Of a stretch of DNA of 64,000 bases, positions 48,283 through 62,358 are shown in pieces. Every line of letters starts with the position of its first letter. The stretch's first letter is position 1. The stretch comes from Neodiprion pinetum (Eukaryota > Arthropoda > Insecta > Hymenoptera > Diprionidae), in assembly GCF_021155775.2 (NCBI RefSeq), contig NC_060232.1, forward strand, positions 37,067,089 through 37,131,088, given 5' to 3'. Made by a program: the position numbers and the translations under genes. The notes under the pieces were generated by a model. It saw only the letters and a program-made list of their open reading frames with translations, was not told the origin of the DNA and ran no database searches.

Positions 48283-50580
48283 TGGGAGGATGAGTAAGAC
48301 TCGGAGAACGCATAGATTTTCTGGCCGAGGTTCAAAATTTTATCCCACACACGTGAATACAGCGTGTACGGATTTTCTGTGCGATGCGGAGCTGTGCATA
48401 TTATACTTTTGCTTCAGGAATTCCGAACACATGATTTAACCGATTCAAATGATATTTCCAAGGAAATATGAATACGAGGATATATTCTTAGAAAGTTTTT
48501 CAATATTCTGTAATTTCCGGTTTTGAAAAATATATAACATCTATATGATTTTTCATTGCTTGATACTACTTTCGACCGTCAGTCGGAAGTTTCGTCATTT
48601 TTCAAAATACAGTTCATCTCTATCCTTCAAACTGTATTGACATTCCCTAGTTGTTTCACAAATAGCGAGATAATCTTTCTAAGTGTGAAAATCCAAAGGT
48701 TTCAAAAATATCAGTCGATTTGACCGCGAAACGTTGAAAATATCGAAAAATTTCAATTGAATCAATTGTGTGAGAGAAACAGTTAGCTTGACGTAATTAA
48801 ATGTTTGATTTTCATTCAATTGATTTTCTTGCACATGGTCTAGAATGTTCACATTTGCATCAGTCGATAATTAAATCACATAATTACAACAAAGACGTGC
48901 AAATGTTGTCTACTTCTTTTCTATTGGCCGTGGCCTGTGAGATGATAACGTAATTTTTCAATGCGTAAAACTGTCAACGCGATACTTTACGCATCGCGTG
49001 AAATAATCGCTAACTAGCATATTATTATTAATAGACATTAACGAACCAATAAGCTTTGTAAATCAAACATCACAAATATCGTATTTATTTGTAATACATT
49101 CGTATTCGGGTTTAAAATACATTTCAAGCCATAACTGCCGCATCGAAAGCTACAGATGTGAAACGAAAATTGAGAGAAGAACTGTAACGATTCAAATAAT
49201 ATCATCTGTTCAACATCATTGTTTACATACGTACGTATGTATAATGTATATACACATACATATACAATCCGTATTCTACGAATGAACCGAACTTATATAC
49301 AATTATTTTATCAAATAATGTACGTAAAATTGACTGAATTAGGGGTTGCTATTTCAGAATTCGCTCTGACGCAGCCGCGTGAAAAGTACTCGAGGAATTT
49401 ACCAATTGAAAATAAGTCGTATCTGGGTTGCCTGAAATATTTGGAAATAGCAAAAGCATCATAAATCGTTGAGAAACTTTCGTGTTCTTCACATTTCATT
49501 TGTAAAAGAGAAAAGAATTTTCCCAATAAATACAGAAACTTGAATATCCATTATACCGACGTATCTATAATTTATCGTAAAAACTTTCCGCTAATGAAGA
49601 AACAATAACACAGGCTTCGTAACACATGATTATCGAACCTACTTTACTCTTTGAATAAGAATTTTTTTTTGTTTTTTAACGCCAAGCCAAGGAAAAAAAA
49701 AAAAAACAACAATCCGAAGAAACAAATGCTGGTCAGAGCCGATTCTGAAATTAGGTTTTCTTTAATAATTATATAAATATAAATTGTTACGCTATACATA
49801 TATTTGAAAAATGGTTTATTTCGCGAATGACTTATGTGATTACCCCGTAGTAATATTATATTCACTATACTCGAATATATAGCGCTTTTTATTCATGAAA
49901 TCGATGTCATTTAAACATGTAATTTGTACGTAATCATTTTTTATATACTCCATACGACGCTGTGGTCGGTTTCGATATTGGATAGAATATAATTCGATTG
50001 AAAGCATTATAGATCTCCTGCGATTCTGTTCGAACTGGTAGGAGTGTATAGTACACGTAACTATATGTATGTATGTATGTATATGCTTCAAATGCATCCT
50101 AAGCTGAGTAGTAGATAAGGTATACGCATTATTAGTATATGTACTATTGTAATTCATATGTATATATGTATATGTAAACTAGAGGTAAGTATATAATAAC
50201 TGAGGGTGTATGAAAAACGTAGATTATTACATTCTTTAGTTTAGGTGGGACTCTTATATCATAATATTATCATGTAGCGTACTTTGTCATATGCCAACGA
50301 ATCTCCATTATACGTAACAGAGTAATGATTGTATGTATGTACCTATAGTATATTATATATATGAATATTATATATAATATATAATATACTTGCATGTATG
50401 TATGTATTTATTTATTATTATCATGTCCCGGGGTTACAGGATAGCTTTGAAAAAATCTCGGTCGGGTTTTTATTGCAAATTAATAATAATAATAATAACA
50501 ATCATCGTCATTATTATCATTACTTATATACTATTTTAAATCAAGGGTGGAATTTGTCCTGCAATTTTTATCGTCGTTAA

Positions 50581-50618
<38 letters not shown>
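50581..50618. repeat. TTA trinucleotide microsatellite
   Basis: Pure TTA/ATT units with one interruption, in the presumed Snoo 3' flank. Confidence 0.93.
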
Positions 50619-50619
<1 letters not shown>

Positions 50620-52386
50620 TATTTATAGCAACAGTTTCAATAGGCTCTACGGTATACAAAGTCGGAGAGAATTATCGTAACGCGCGTTTATCATATGCAG
50701 ATATATTTATGTATACTCTTTTTTTGAAACGTCGCGTGAAGGTACAGTATCGTTCTTTTTTTTTTTTTTTTTTTTAATTTTTTTTTAAATATACTTTTTT
50801 GAACATTTTCTAATGACTATTTTCACAGTATCTTATTGTGGTATATTTCGGATGCAAACGAACGACGGCGAGCTCTTCAAAGCAGTCCACACGCGATTGA
50901 TTATATGTATTGTATATAAATGTGTGTATGTACCCCAAGTACGAACGAGCATTGAGTTAATTGTCATTTTTTTTTTTCTTCTTCTCATGTATACATAATT
51001 CAAATATTATGTATACGATTCACGAACTGTATAATAGTTTTATTACTATAATATTTATATTATTTTCTATAATAGAATATGGTACGGGTTTTGACTTGAC
51101 AAGGAGAACTAATGGTTTTTTTTTTTTTTTTTCTTCTTTAATGTATAAATTCGCTTCTGAGTCAGAATATATGTATATGTATGTATGTATGAATGAATGA
51201 ATGCCTGTGTGTGTGTGTAATTTTTTCGTGGGATGATAATGCGTTTTCTGCACATTAAATAGTCGGTGAACAACAATGTCTAAAGTCCGCCGTGGGTTGA
51301 ACAATATACTGTACGCATTTATCGTGTATAATCAAGACTAAATATTAAACGAGACTATTATCTTAAAATAATTAATATAGTACCTAATGAAGACAATGCG
51401 GAACCGAACGTGTACTCAACAAATGTGGCTAATTTTTCTTTCTCTTTTTTTAGTATTGCAACGAGCCGCGTTCGCTCTCGAAACGTAGGCTAACGTAACA
51501 ACATAGCACCTAGGGTTTTTTGTACTTTCACAATTAATTCGCATAATATTAATTAAATAAAATGATTAACGCATAATTATATCATGTATATATTCATGTA
51601 TGTTGTGTGTATGGATACCTGTGATATGAGAATGTATTTACATTGCGCGGTATTATGATTATATGTATATGTGCATACACATAAAATCACAATACATATA
51701 TAGTTGCCAGAAAGATGAAGAGGAAACGGAAGAGGATGGCAAAAGAGAGAGTGTTAACGAAAAGCAACCTATTTCTTCGTTCTACCTATTACAATAAAAC
51801 ATTGAGTGTACGCCCAAATAGAAAATCATTTTGCGCAGATGATGTATATGTGATATACTCAAATGCTCGTAATTCTGCATGTCTCATGTCCTTAATATTA
51901 CAATTAAATAAATCGCTAAACGTAATTGTTATTGGCATGATAAGTTTTCTTTTTTTCTTTCTTTTTTTTCCTTTTCTATTTAAACCTAATTACTTTCTTC
52001 CGTATAATACAATATCTACAAACCGGTCATAAATTAATGTAACCGTTCATAAAGTTTATACCTACAATATTAGAACTTCTAATCAATAGAAATAACGTTA
52101 AAGGCTCTTTATATATCACATAACCCAGAACAGTTTTCATTCTTTTGTTCATCAATTGATTTCCTAAAATGTATTTTTTCTCTTCCTGTATATTACAGAA
52201 GTTAGGATAATCATTAGATTGTTATTAATTTGAACAATAAATTTCAGTGCGCGTTTGCTTCGCCAAAAATACAAACGGCGCAATGATTGGTGAGCAGTTT
52301 TTTTTGTTTTTGTTTTTGTTTCATTTTTCCTATCTTCAATTATCTATTTCCTTCTCTAATCTCGGTAAGAACTAATAAAAATAAAT

Positions 52387-55300
52387 CTAATCATTACCAG
52401 CTGCAGAGTCATTGGGATCTTCAAGATCCTTACTATCCTTATTCGACGGTGGAACAGCTTCCGCCTCTTCGCTACCTTCGGTGCTGTCAGCCGCGTTTGC
52501 ATTCGCGTTTTCATTATCATTTGTGTTTACTGTTACGTTTACATGATTAAAGTTTGCCTCGTTATTATTCTTACCATCATCTTTACTCGTACTGCACTGT
52601 AACTGTTGGAGTTCAAGCTGAGATCGAAGCCTTAATATTTCTCTGACATCGCGACGCCTATTACGTCTCAAACGGGCGTTTTGCGACGCCAGACGTCGCG
52701 CGAGCTCCGTAACTTCCTTGGGTACGTCGAGAGTCGCTAATCTCGACTCGAGATCCCTGCCAACCGTCGAATCCGAGTCCGAGTCACTGTCCGGCGAAGA
52801 CGTGGCTGCTTCCGTCGGCGGGGGATCGACCGTTACCGTTGACGACGTGACGGCCGTACTGCTCTCCTCCTCTTCCTCGACATTTTGTTTTGGTATTATC
52901 CCACGACTACTGTCCTCGTCCCCCTCCGTCGTGCAGGATAACGCGGGTGGCGAAAAGAGCGACGCTTGACCGGGACCGAGTCCCGGGCTAGGTGAAGAAG
53001 GATTTTCTAATTTAACAGTAATCGGCAATACTTCCAGTTTTCCTTCCGGACTCAGCTGGCGATGGTGATGGCGACGTTTCGGATGATGGTGGTGGTGATG
53101 ATGATGTGAGGCGGGTGGAACTAGAGGCGGTAAATTAATGGGCGGCAGAGGAGCCAGAGCGACATTGGGCTGGAAGTGGGGTTCGAAACGTTCGCACTCC
53201 GAATGTGGTACCACTCGTTCGGGGTGCTGAAGAACCGGAGGGCCACGACTCAGATACGCAGGCACAAGCGTCGTTCTAGACAAACAAATTAGACCCATGT
53301 TAATTATCTGTCAGGGAACGTTGTTTTTCACGATCCCTTGCTTAAGTGTCAGATTCAATATTTGAATCGATGTTAAAAAAAAAATTATCTTCGTTATCTT
53401 GGTTCGTGTTAATAGTAGACATCTGGTATATACCACTGCCAGTATGTTATCTAATCATGCCAACATCTAAAATTACCACCAACAGTCTTAGATATCACTC
53501 TCAAAACCAACACTGGATTCAAAGGTTGATAGCAGAGAGATAGCAAGCTGTGGCTTGATGATATTTTACCAGGTGCTGGTATAGACTAGAAATGTGTTTA
53601 AATATCTGCTTTCACGTTTTTCAAACAACTTTCAATAACATCCATAAGAATCAACCACTATAGAAGCTGACAACATTGACTTTTACAATAAATATTTTTT
53701 CTTATAAAGACTCTTTATGAATCACCTCAAGAGTATGTGAAAACTTTGAAAGCTGCAACAATTGTTGCTAAATTCAATACAGATATATAATACTCGTAAA
53801 TTCACTATATTATTTTTTTAACATCGGAATCCAGTGCTGAATCTTGATTTGCAAGTATTGTTAAAACTAATATCTTTTTGAGAGAATTTTTCTGGTCAGC
53901 CAATGAAACAAGAATTTAAATTCGTATGCTTCGATACGATCGCATTTCTTTTGTCGAATTACCCTCAGTGACAATGAATTCAACTTTGAATGTGGACTCG
54001 TACGTGCAGCCTTAAAGAAAGTTGGCTGTGTTACAATGAGCGAAAATTTGTCCGAACGTGCTTCGACGATCAAAGTATGCTGCGTAAACGTACCCATCCC
54101 TGTGTTTACAAGATCCGCCAGCACTCCAAGGGCGGAAAGCTGATGCGCCCCTTGCCGCAAGTTCAAAAACTGCCCATTGCATCTGGAGATAGGGGTCATT
54201 GACGCCAGCGGCGGAAGTTGCAGGGTGGTACATTCCCATGCCGTTTGCTTTGTAATATCCAGGTGAACACTCTTGGTTTAAATCCTTTCTAGCTCTCTTG
54301 GTCAGCTTCTCGGTGTCCAGTCGCATCTTGAAAAAAGCATTCGAGCCATGAACAATGCGATATGTAAGATTTAATCCAATTCTTTCAATCCTTTATCCGA
54401 GTACATCATTCGATACCAAATGTTTAAAGAAAAAATACCTGAGGTTTCCTTTTGGAATTGGGTAGATGCCGTTGCTTGAGCTCCCGAAAAAAAGTCGCGA
54501 CCTGATGATAGTGGGGTTGATCTCGTGCGAGGAGAAGATAAGATCTCCAATTAGCAGAGTCGAAGCCCCAGTGGCAAGTCCGATTTTCTAACGACCGATG
54601 GGCGTGCCTGACAAATCGCTGAGGTGAGAATCTGCCCGTGCATTCGAGACACTCTATGCAGGGGGAATCGTCGTTGATGAAGAGATCCGCCTCGAAAATG
54701 CCTTTGCACTTCCCAAAGCATTCGTGGTAGACCTTGAACCTGCTGGGTGACAAACTTTCCTCTCCCTCATCCTTCGAATCTTCTACTATAACTTTTTCGC
54801 TCTCAATAATATTCTGCGTCTCGCAAGGTTCGGTCCTGAGCAATAGGGCACTGACCAGTCGCTCGGCATCCGTCTGCGTAATGAGACCGCAGGATGGAGC
54901 GTTTCTCGGCAAAATGCCGGACAGCTTGAGTTCCTCAAGCTGGTCCCTCGTGCATCTTGAACAGTATATTTGAAGCTCGTCGCAGACTTGGTTGATCTGT
55001 TGGAGCGAGAAGTCTTGTAAAACTGTGTTTAGAATTTGGGGCAAACAAAGGCGTCTCTCGCCGCCGACAACAAAGCACGAGATCCTCTCGCCTTCGAGGG
55101 AAGTTTCGCATCTCTCTGAACAGCTCTGATCAGGCGCGGTTAATATCGGTATCTGAAACTCCGGCTCTCGCTTATTATCTACTATGACTTTCGCTCTGTC
55201 CGGCACTGGCGGATTCGAGTCAGAATCTTCCAAGGCGTCAACGTTTCTTTGCAGTTCCTTGCAGGATACGATATCGTCGAGCTTATCAAGCCTCTCGATT

Positions 55301-55542
55301 TCCTTCGCCGAATTTGGCCGCTCAGGTTCGGAATCGGATATCGCCCCATTGCTGGAACGGTTTATCGTAGAAAAATGATAAGCTGCCGGTTCTTGAAGCA
55401 GCCCTTTACAGTCCATGCCCAACAGGGCCGAGCTTGGACCCTGAAGACTTTTTACAGCCGATAGCTGGTAGGTTTTCAGTACTGATTTTAATTGAGGACT
55501 GTAAGACTGGCTGTTTGCATTCGTAGATATTAATGTCTCCAT
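52387..55542 (-). CDS. Snoo: Snoo, Ski/Sno transcriptional corepressor
   Basis: Three exons (5' to 3'): 54439-55542, 54094-54326 and 52387-53275, giving 741 residues. The N-terminus has the Ski-like LKTYQLSAVKSLQGPSSA. Residues about 145-236 are the Dachshund-homology domain (CETSLEGERISCFVVGGERR, DELQIYCSRC, PSCGLITQTDAERL). Residues about 269-340 are the Smad4-binding SAND-like domain (YHECFGKCKG, CIECLECTGRFSPQRF, ENRTCHWGFDSANWRSY), with its cysteine/histidine ligands present. Exon 2 has SAFRPWS and exon 3 PNVALAPLPP, both shared with vertebrate Ski. Exon 3 adds a poly-His stretch, Ser/Asp repeats, a basic coiled coil (VTELARRLASQNARLRRNRR) and an Asn-rich tail. The protein represses Smad targets and modulates BMP/activin signalling. 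The long tandem C-terminal coiled coil of vertebrate Ski is absent in this model; alternative 3' exons are possible. Confidence 0.92.
53276..54093. other. Snoo intron 2
   Basis: An 818-bp AT-rich intron between the FRPWS exon and the C-terminal exon. No additional exon or repeat stands out. Confidence 0.6.
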
Positions 55543-57182
55543 TATATTACAATGAGAAGAATAAGAATGGAAATAATTTTTAAAAAATCAACTCTTCTTC
55601 CCTTTTCCCTTCAGTTATAATGATTATTAATATAACTCGTCCTTGGAACTCGTTAATAATATGTGTATGTATTGTTTTTTTGTTTTTTTTTTTCTTTCTT
55701 TTTGCAGCAGCAATTTTCTCGATTCACGTACGTAAACAATACATTTTTAAGCGTTTTTACTTTTTTATTGCTACGTGTTCATTGTTCGAGTTACGGTTAC
55801 CAACGTCGTTCGCATTTCTTTGTTTTTCTCTGTCACTCGTGCGTATTATTGTTTTTGTTTACTTATCCTTTAATTAGTTTCACACCGTGATTACCATCTT
55901 CGCGTTCGCAGAATAATATTTACGATCGCACACAGAAACACACACGCACAAGTCCGAGAGTCCTGACTGCGATGGATTATTAATAAGAGTGTGAAGAGCT
56001 GGAACTGGAGAGAGAGAAAGAGACTTTTAAGAGTCGTCGCCGCGAAGCAGACGGAGGTTGTGTGTTATCGCATTCCAGGCAGCGGTATAGCACAGGTTAA
56101 ATAAACCGATCGTAGTATCTCACTGGGTTCCTCAAATTCATTGATGAATAACGTAGACGACGACGAGCGGTAATAAATAGCGAGGACGACTGTCCGTCCG
56201 TCCCCCGGTGCCGCCGCTGGCGGTGGTGGTGGTGGTGGTGGTGTAGTAATAATACCTACAGTCCGGGACTTATCATCCATCATCCATCCAGCGTAAAATG
56301 ATCGGTATGTGAGTATACATAATAATAACGCGGTTAGCACACACAGGCAAAGGTGAAACGACACGGACAGAGGTGGATTATAATAGATGTGTAACGCGAA
56401 ACACGACGCGTCCGCCGCCGCCGTCGTCCGCCACGAGACGACGAGACTACTCGAGCTGCTGCTGCTGTGGCTGTGACGACGACGAAACGTAGAAAAACAC
56501 CACGCGACGCGACAAATACACAAACACTGCAGAAACTGCTAGTGCTGCTGCTGGTGGTGGTGGTGGTGGTGGTGGTGGTGGAGCTGCCTCGGAATCTTAA
56601 AGAGTGAATAAAATAAGCAGAGAGGCGAAGGTTGTGCCACACTGCCACCCTCCGTTATCACTGTCTTTCTCTTTCTATCCTCTCCTCTCCTCTCCTCTCC
56701 ACTCCTCTCCACTCCACTCCTCTCCTCTCCTCTCGACTCTTCACCGCTGCTCGGCACTCCGCTACGCTCCTCTTGCAGAGACGACGATGCGACGACGACC
56801 ACGTTCCTCTGTATATAGGCGAGATGCAGGCAGGCAGGCACGAACGAACGGCGTCAACGGTTCAACCTCAGCTTCAGCTTCAGGTTCATGCGACTGCGGG
56901 TCGGTGGCCTGGGCCAGGCCTGGGCCTCGGGCCGCTCGAGTCCGAGTGCGATCAGAGGCCAGCGGTAGCAGGAGCGAAACAACAACATGTCTGTACGTCT
57001 GTCTCGAGTCTACCAGCAACTCCCCTGCACTCGCACCGCATGCTCTGGCTATTGGCTGCGGGGAGTGTTTATCAGTAAACGATCTCGATTGAGAGGGAAC
57101 GCCGTGTGCGGGGGGTGAAAATACGTCGTGTGCTTATACGCGTATATACATATGTACATTCAAGTATATTTATACATATATG

Positions 57183-57214
<32 letters not shown>

Positions 57215-58500
57215 TTGTGGATTGTATATACATGCATGCATATATACGTTACGAGAAGCGACAGTAGGCGAGCGTCGCGGATCTCCTAGTCTTCGTCGTT
57301 TTCGTCGTCGTAATCGTCGCGATATTCATCGGCATCGTAGTCCGTAGTCGAATAGTCATGCTCGAGTCAGTATCCGAACGTCCATGTCGCGTATTTTTTC
57401 CCGTTCTCCCCTAACTCCTGTGTATTGTAATATTTATAACAATGGAAAGAAGAAACGTAAAAAGTAAAAAAAAAAAAAAACAAACGAAATAGAAGATGGT
57501 ACGCGCGTACGTGTCTCTAAGTATGTATCACGCGTTTTATACACGTTCGCGTTGTGCACGCACGAATGTATGTACGTATGTATGTCGACGGGTTAGTCGG
57601 TACGCCGCAATGGCGTATCGATCGAGCACGCACGGTTGTACACTAGACGACTCGCGGGGGTACGCATATTTTCTGCGTAAAGTTGAAGCGAAGTGAACTA
57701 TTCAGCCTGACGGACGATACAATGCTACGCAGACAGCACCGTCGTAGCCGCCGCCGCCGCGTCCCGTCACGCCGCGTTGTGTGCGTCCGTGTAATGGCTC
57801 CTCGAGGCTTCCTCTCTCTGTGTGAGTTTCGGTCGTCGTCGTCGTCTGCTCCCTCTGCTCCCCGCCGCAATATCTCCGCTCGCCGCGCGTGTATTGCTCG
57901 AACCGACGAGTCTGCCGCTCGTACGTTCACGCAGCGAGCCCTCGCCGCCAGCTGCGTGTGTGTCCAAGGAGGAATCTCGGTAAACTCTTGTGTCTGACGC
58001 TCCCTCCTCTCCCCCCCCCCCCCTCAACCCTCCCTCGACCCGCCTCCGCCTCTTCCTCCTCCGCCGACTCTCTTCTCTCCGCTTCCCCACCCTTTTTGCT
58101 ACGCCACCGCACCACTCGCCGAGCCGCTTGCTCTCGTCCCTGCTTTTTCCCCGCTCACCGCGCGCACGCAACGCTCTCGCACACTCTCAGGACCCCGCAC
58201 ACACAGCTTAACGCTTGTCGGGTATCACGCATACACTAAAAAAAAATAAACCCTCCGAACGACCGGGTTCGCACGGTTGGGGGTGGTGCGCGCGCGCGCC
58301 GCGATGTCGTCTCTCTTCGTTTCGACGTATACCTGTATATCTATATTTCTCTCTCTCTCCCCCCGCGCCTCTAGCGTGGCGCACTCGTGTGTGTCTGTGA
58401 GTCGGTCGACAGTCGGCGGCGGCGGCGGCGGCGGCAGTCGGCGGAGCGTCTAGTCATGTGACCTTCCCGTCAAAATAGCCTCCGTACCCACGACTCACGA
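55543..58500. promoter_or_regulatory. Snoo 5' region, repeat- and CpG-rich
   Basis: Upstream of the Snoo start the DNA is dense in simple repeats: GGT at 56218-56243 and 56551-56582, CTCTC units at 56676-56735, TA at 57184-57212, a C tract near 58009-58023, CG near 58290-58300 and CGG at 58417-58434. CpG and CGTCG content is high, typical of the 5' UTR and promoter of a large regulatory gene. ORFs on both strands here are arginine/serine-rich artefacts. Confidence 0.5.
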
Positions 58501-61499
58501 GTTACCACGAGTCGCATATCGGACTTGGCCGAGCCCTCGCCAGGAAGGAGTCTGCGATATAGATTCATATTTTGCTTCGCCAACGGTACCACCGCCACCT
58601 CTCGTATTCTCTAGCGTCGTATTCTCGGCCTGCCTACATCTGTGTATGCATACGTATGTCAGTATGCACACCTATGCCTGAACCATCATGCGTGTACGTA
58701 CACGATGCGACATACTATGCGCGTCCTACGCGCATACTTTTGTTATCTTTTAGACATTAGTTTCTAGGGTTTCATGACCGAATCGTCACGTAGCTAGGTG
58801 TTGTTCTTACACGATACCGAGTGTTATCGTTGCTATATTCACTCTGTGCGGACGACGCGCTTGTAATACCGATTTGGCATTGAACGGATGTGAAGATTGC
58901 GGTATCGGAGATAGCCGAATGATTTTACTTATTTTTGTTACCGTCGTATGCCTAGGTAGGTGGACCAGGTGTGCTTGTGTAACCTACCTAGGTACATGTA
59001 CGTACATTCAACGGTGCCGTACAGGTTTAAGCATTGTCAAATTATAACATTGATCGAAAATTCCGGTGAATACCGGCACGCACGATTCGCGCGCGTTTCC
59101 TATTTAACTCGCCCGTTTACATAGTACATAATTGTACAATCGTATTTCTACATATATACGTACGTACTATATACGCCATTCTGCGTTAGATATTCCGATG
59201 TACATATGTATTGTACACAACGGGTCGAACAGGATTTATTATAACACGAGAGACGCGCGTCGCCCGTTTTCTGTTACCGAATTTCCTGTAAATTAGTGCC
59301 AGGATATTAATATTTATGTGATGTCAGGGGCCTAACGCATCGGCGTCTTTTTTTCGGCTCTGAAAAATCTGAATACTCAATAATACACGCGGCCAAAACG
59401 GGCCGCGAGTCGTTCTGTTACATGGAAACATCGTTTCACTTCTTTTCTCTCAAATACGTAACAATTTACAACGATTTCTGGATTTCCTTTATTACCGCCA
59501 AGATACGTATATATACTTATGCATTTATTCACGTGGTAATACGCAAAGATATAAAATGACTTCGCGACAAATAACGCATTACCGATAACATGTGCAACCA
59601 GCCAGATAAGTACAAGTGCTTGTGTACCGCGGCACGTACGTTGTTTCAGCCTCGTGCTCGCAATAAAATACAGTCTTACAGGCGTTCGCACACATGTGGC
59701 TTGCAAACTTGCAGATAAAACATCGATATGTTTCAGGTTTCTCGGGCATCTGACGCAGAAGATCTTAAACGAATCTTTCGAAATCGTTTAAATTTTTCTC
59801 GTTCGGTCAAAATGCATCGTTAACGTGGTTCGAATAAAAGTTCACAAATTTTTGGTTTATAATATATCCAACCGCGAGCCCATTGAAAGTAAAATTTGAT
59901 CAACTTTGATTAAAATCGAACGGTAAAAGTTGTGAGGCTTGGAAAGCCTGTATGGCGCAATGAGAAGTTTCGAACAATTTGTCAGTTAGATATATTACCA
60001 GACCATTTAAAATTGGTATATCGACCGAATATACACGAAGACTAAATCTGTGAAAGATAGCGGCACAGATTTTGAACGTTCAAGTGCACTGACAACGATA
60101 AAGAAGTTGAGCGCCTATCAACCGTCGTATTGCAGAATTTACGAAAGTTGCGACATCCGAAATGCGCGTACCTCGAACATGATGGCAAAACATTGTATGA
60201 AATTGACGTCAGCTGCAGCGCGTGATAGTGCGAGGAATATGATTATCTCTACATGGTTGTATTTTTTTCAAGGGATGTTATGCCAGCACACATATTGAGA
60301 CAGGTAGGAAATTCAGTTTAGAAAACACGAGTAAATCCTGTGTAAACATCGCGCGAATGCTCGGCAAAGAATATGGTTGAAATGATATTTTTACATCCCG
60401 TGTCGTGTCTTAGACGTTCCTCGCACCTGCCAAGAGCCGTAACAGAGCTTAGCTCTAGGTACAAGATAAATGTTTCCTTATCCGCCGATGATCCCTGGCG
60501 AGTCGTTTGACTCGGTAAGCAGCAGTTGTCTTTGGTACATACATGTGAAATTGATAGAGCGTTTATTCGTATGTGGTTAAACGACCGATACGCGTAACGA
60601 AATATCACGATAGGGAGAAGCGGGTGTGTGCGTTAAAACGGTGAAATAAAATTGTACGTTATAATCGCTTGCCAAAGCCGCGGATGACCGGCCGAACAAA
60701 CGTCGAATATTTGATCAATTAGATCTGAATCCCTCAATGTTTGTCTCAGATAAAATAATTGAAATTCAAGTCTTTCGTATCTGAGTATAGATTAGAGCAA
60801 TTATGTCACGTTATCGTTATGGGCTTTCGGAATTTTTTACCCCCTGCTAATTCTCAAGGTGATTAATTCTTCGTGAAAGACAATTCCAACGAAATTTCTC
60901 ACCTTTTGAAAATGTGCTGGTTAATCGATATGTTCTAACTGTATTCACGTGTTATGCAAATTGCATAGTCGATCATTCGATAAATATGGGCGAAACTAGT
61001 TTGAAATTCAAATTTCGTTCCACACATAAATTCATCGCGGGATACGATTTCGCGCACGTTTCAATCAAATAATTTTCGTAAACAACCGTTTGCGATGTTT
61101 CTCAATAATCAATTCTCAATGTTACAAGTAATCGTTGGGTGATCGAAGGGTTGAAGTACGTTTCGTAGAGAATCTGAAGAAGTCAGTATTCAACGCAACG
61201 GAAACGAGATTCGGAATGATTCGAGCATCGGACATTCTGGCGGAAAATTTTCGTATCATTCCACTTTCCTTTCGTGTTTCAAAATTTGCACTAATACGAG
61301 GCCCCGCGAAAGTACCCTCAAAATCCGTACCTGCACGTGCGGACCATTCTAACCCGGGGAAATTTTATTTCTGCCGCGATGGCGCTGCGACCGTTGAATC
61401 GAGCGGCGCGAAAGCGAACTAAAATTGCGGTGATTCGGACAGCAGCGCCATCTGGGTAGCATGCGTTGATGGTAGTCGGCCATGTTGTTTCTCCGAAAG
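58501..61499. other. Intergenic region Snoo / aPKC
   Basis: About 3 kb between divergent genes with no credible ORF. An 11-bp inverted repeat with a 20-nt loop lies at 58951-58992. Confidence 0.55.
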
Positions 61500-62358
61500 A
61501 TGGCATCTGGCAAGTGACAGTGCGTCAGCCGCGCTCGAAAAGTGTTTGATTTTCTTAATTTGATGCCGTTATATTTGGTTTATCGTTTTAAAAAGAAACG
61601 TCAATTTTACAGTCGACTTTCAGCAGGCGTATCAAGATCACTCTCAAGCGATAAATAGGAATAAGCGGTAACGTAACCGCCGGTAACGTTTCTCCCAGAG
61701 ACAATACAGAGGTGCAGAAAACGTCAATCGAGGAAGAGATATTTAAACCGGGCGAGCGTGTTTTATTGTTTTACGAATACGGTGAGTCAGTCGCATCAAG
61801 CGACGATGTCAGGCACAAATAAATAAGGTTAATTGGCGCCGACGGAGGGGTGAATTAAACCTCATCGTCACGAGCGTCGCCCGCCTAGGAATTTATCCAT
61901 CCGCAACGCCGAGCGTTTTCTCATCGTCACGTTTTGTCTCCGCTCGTCTCTTGCCCATTTAGTCTTCGACAAAACTTCTCGCGAGTCGGGTGCCGTTCGC
62001 TCAACGTTCCGTTCTGCCATCGCATCGCATCGTTATTAGGTATTATAGTAAAGAAAACCTTGTCGGCGGCACCTGGACGCGTGTCGCTCGAAAATTCGTA
62101 AACACGCTGCGCGCGCTTTGCTTCAAAACTCGTACGAAACTTTTTCAGCTCGCACTTGTTTCATTCCGCCCACCAATCGAACAGATTCTTAGCCGCATCT
62201 TCCCGCCTGCATGAGTGATAATCATCATCCTCATCGTCGTTTCAGTTACCCAGAGAGAGAGAAAGAGACAGAGAGATCGAGAAAAGACCCTGAGCGAGTA
62301 TCACCGAAAGAAAAACCGGGGACTCAGTCAACCCGGAATAATCAAGATAGTCTGAAGA
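61500..62358 (+). promoter_or_regulatory. Probable aPKC promoter and 5' UTR
   Basis: The sequence becomes more GC-rich and CpG-rich from about 61370 (GCCATCT and GGCCATGTTG motifs near 61448-61487). It leads into an upstream ORF from 62211 and an in-frame TGA at 62353-62355, two codons before the aPKC ATG. No transcription start can be fixed. Confidence 0.4.

Larger units (their letters stand above)
47599..52386. other. Region between Dlish start and Snoo stop
   Basis: The part near Dlish is its 5' UTR and promoter; the part near 52386 is the Snoo 3' UTR, possibly several kilobases long given the many T-runs and AATAAA-like motifs. Contents include a 104-codon minus-strand ORF (47968-48282, listed separately), TATG repeats near 50060-50090 and 51170-51190, an AT-rich palindromic run near 50345-50391, and a TTA repeat at 50581-50618. 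Confidence 0.5.

Noticed and set aside
57290..57360. Short acidic minus-strand frame (GAC/GAT repeats) ending in TAG
   Set aside because: Preceded by an in-frame TGA with no acceptor I trust; best explained as a GTC/GAC-rich low-complexity run.
56065..58239. Many long ORFs on both strands upstream of Snoo
   Set aside because: They are Ser/Arg/Pro/Thr-rich translations of GGT, CTCTC and CG-rich repeats.
59377..59706. 109-codon minus-strand ORF with a hydrophobic stretch
   Set aside because: No recognisable family, no splice context and no conserved motif.
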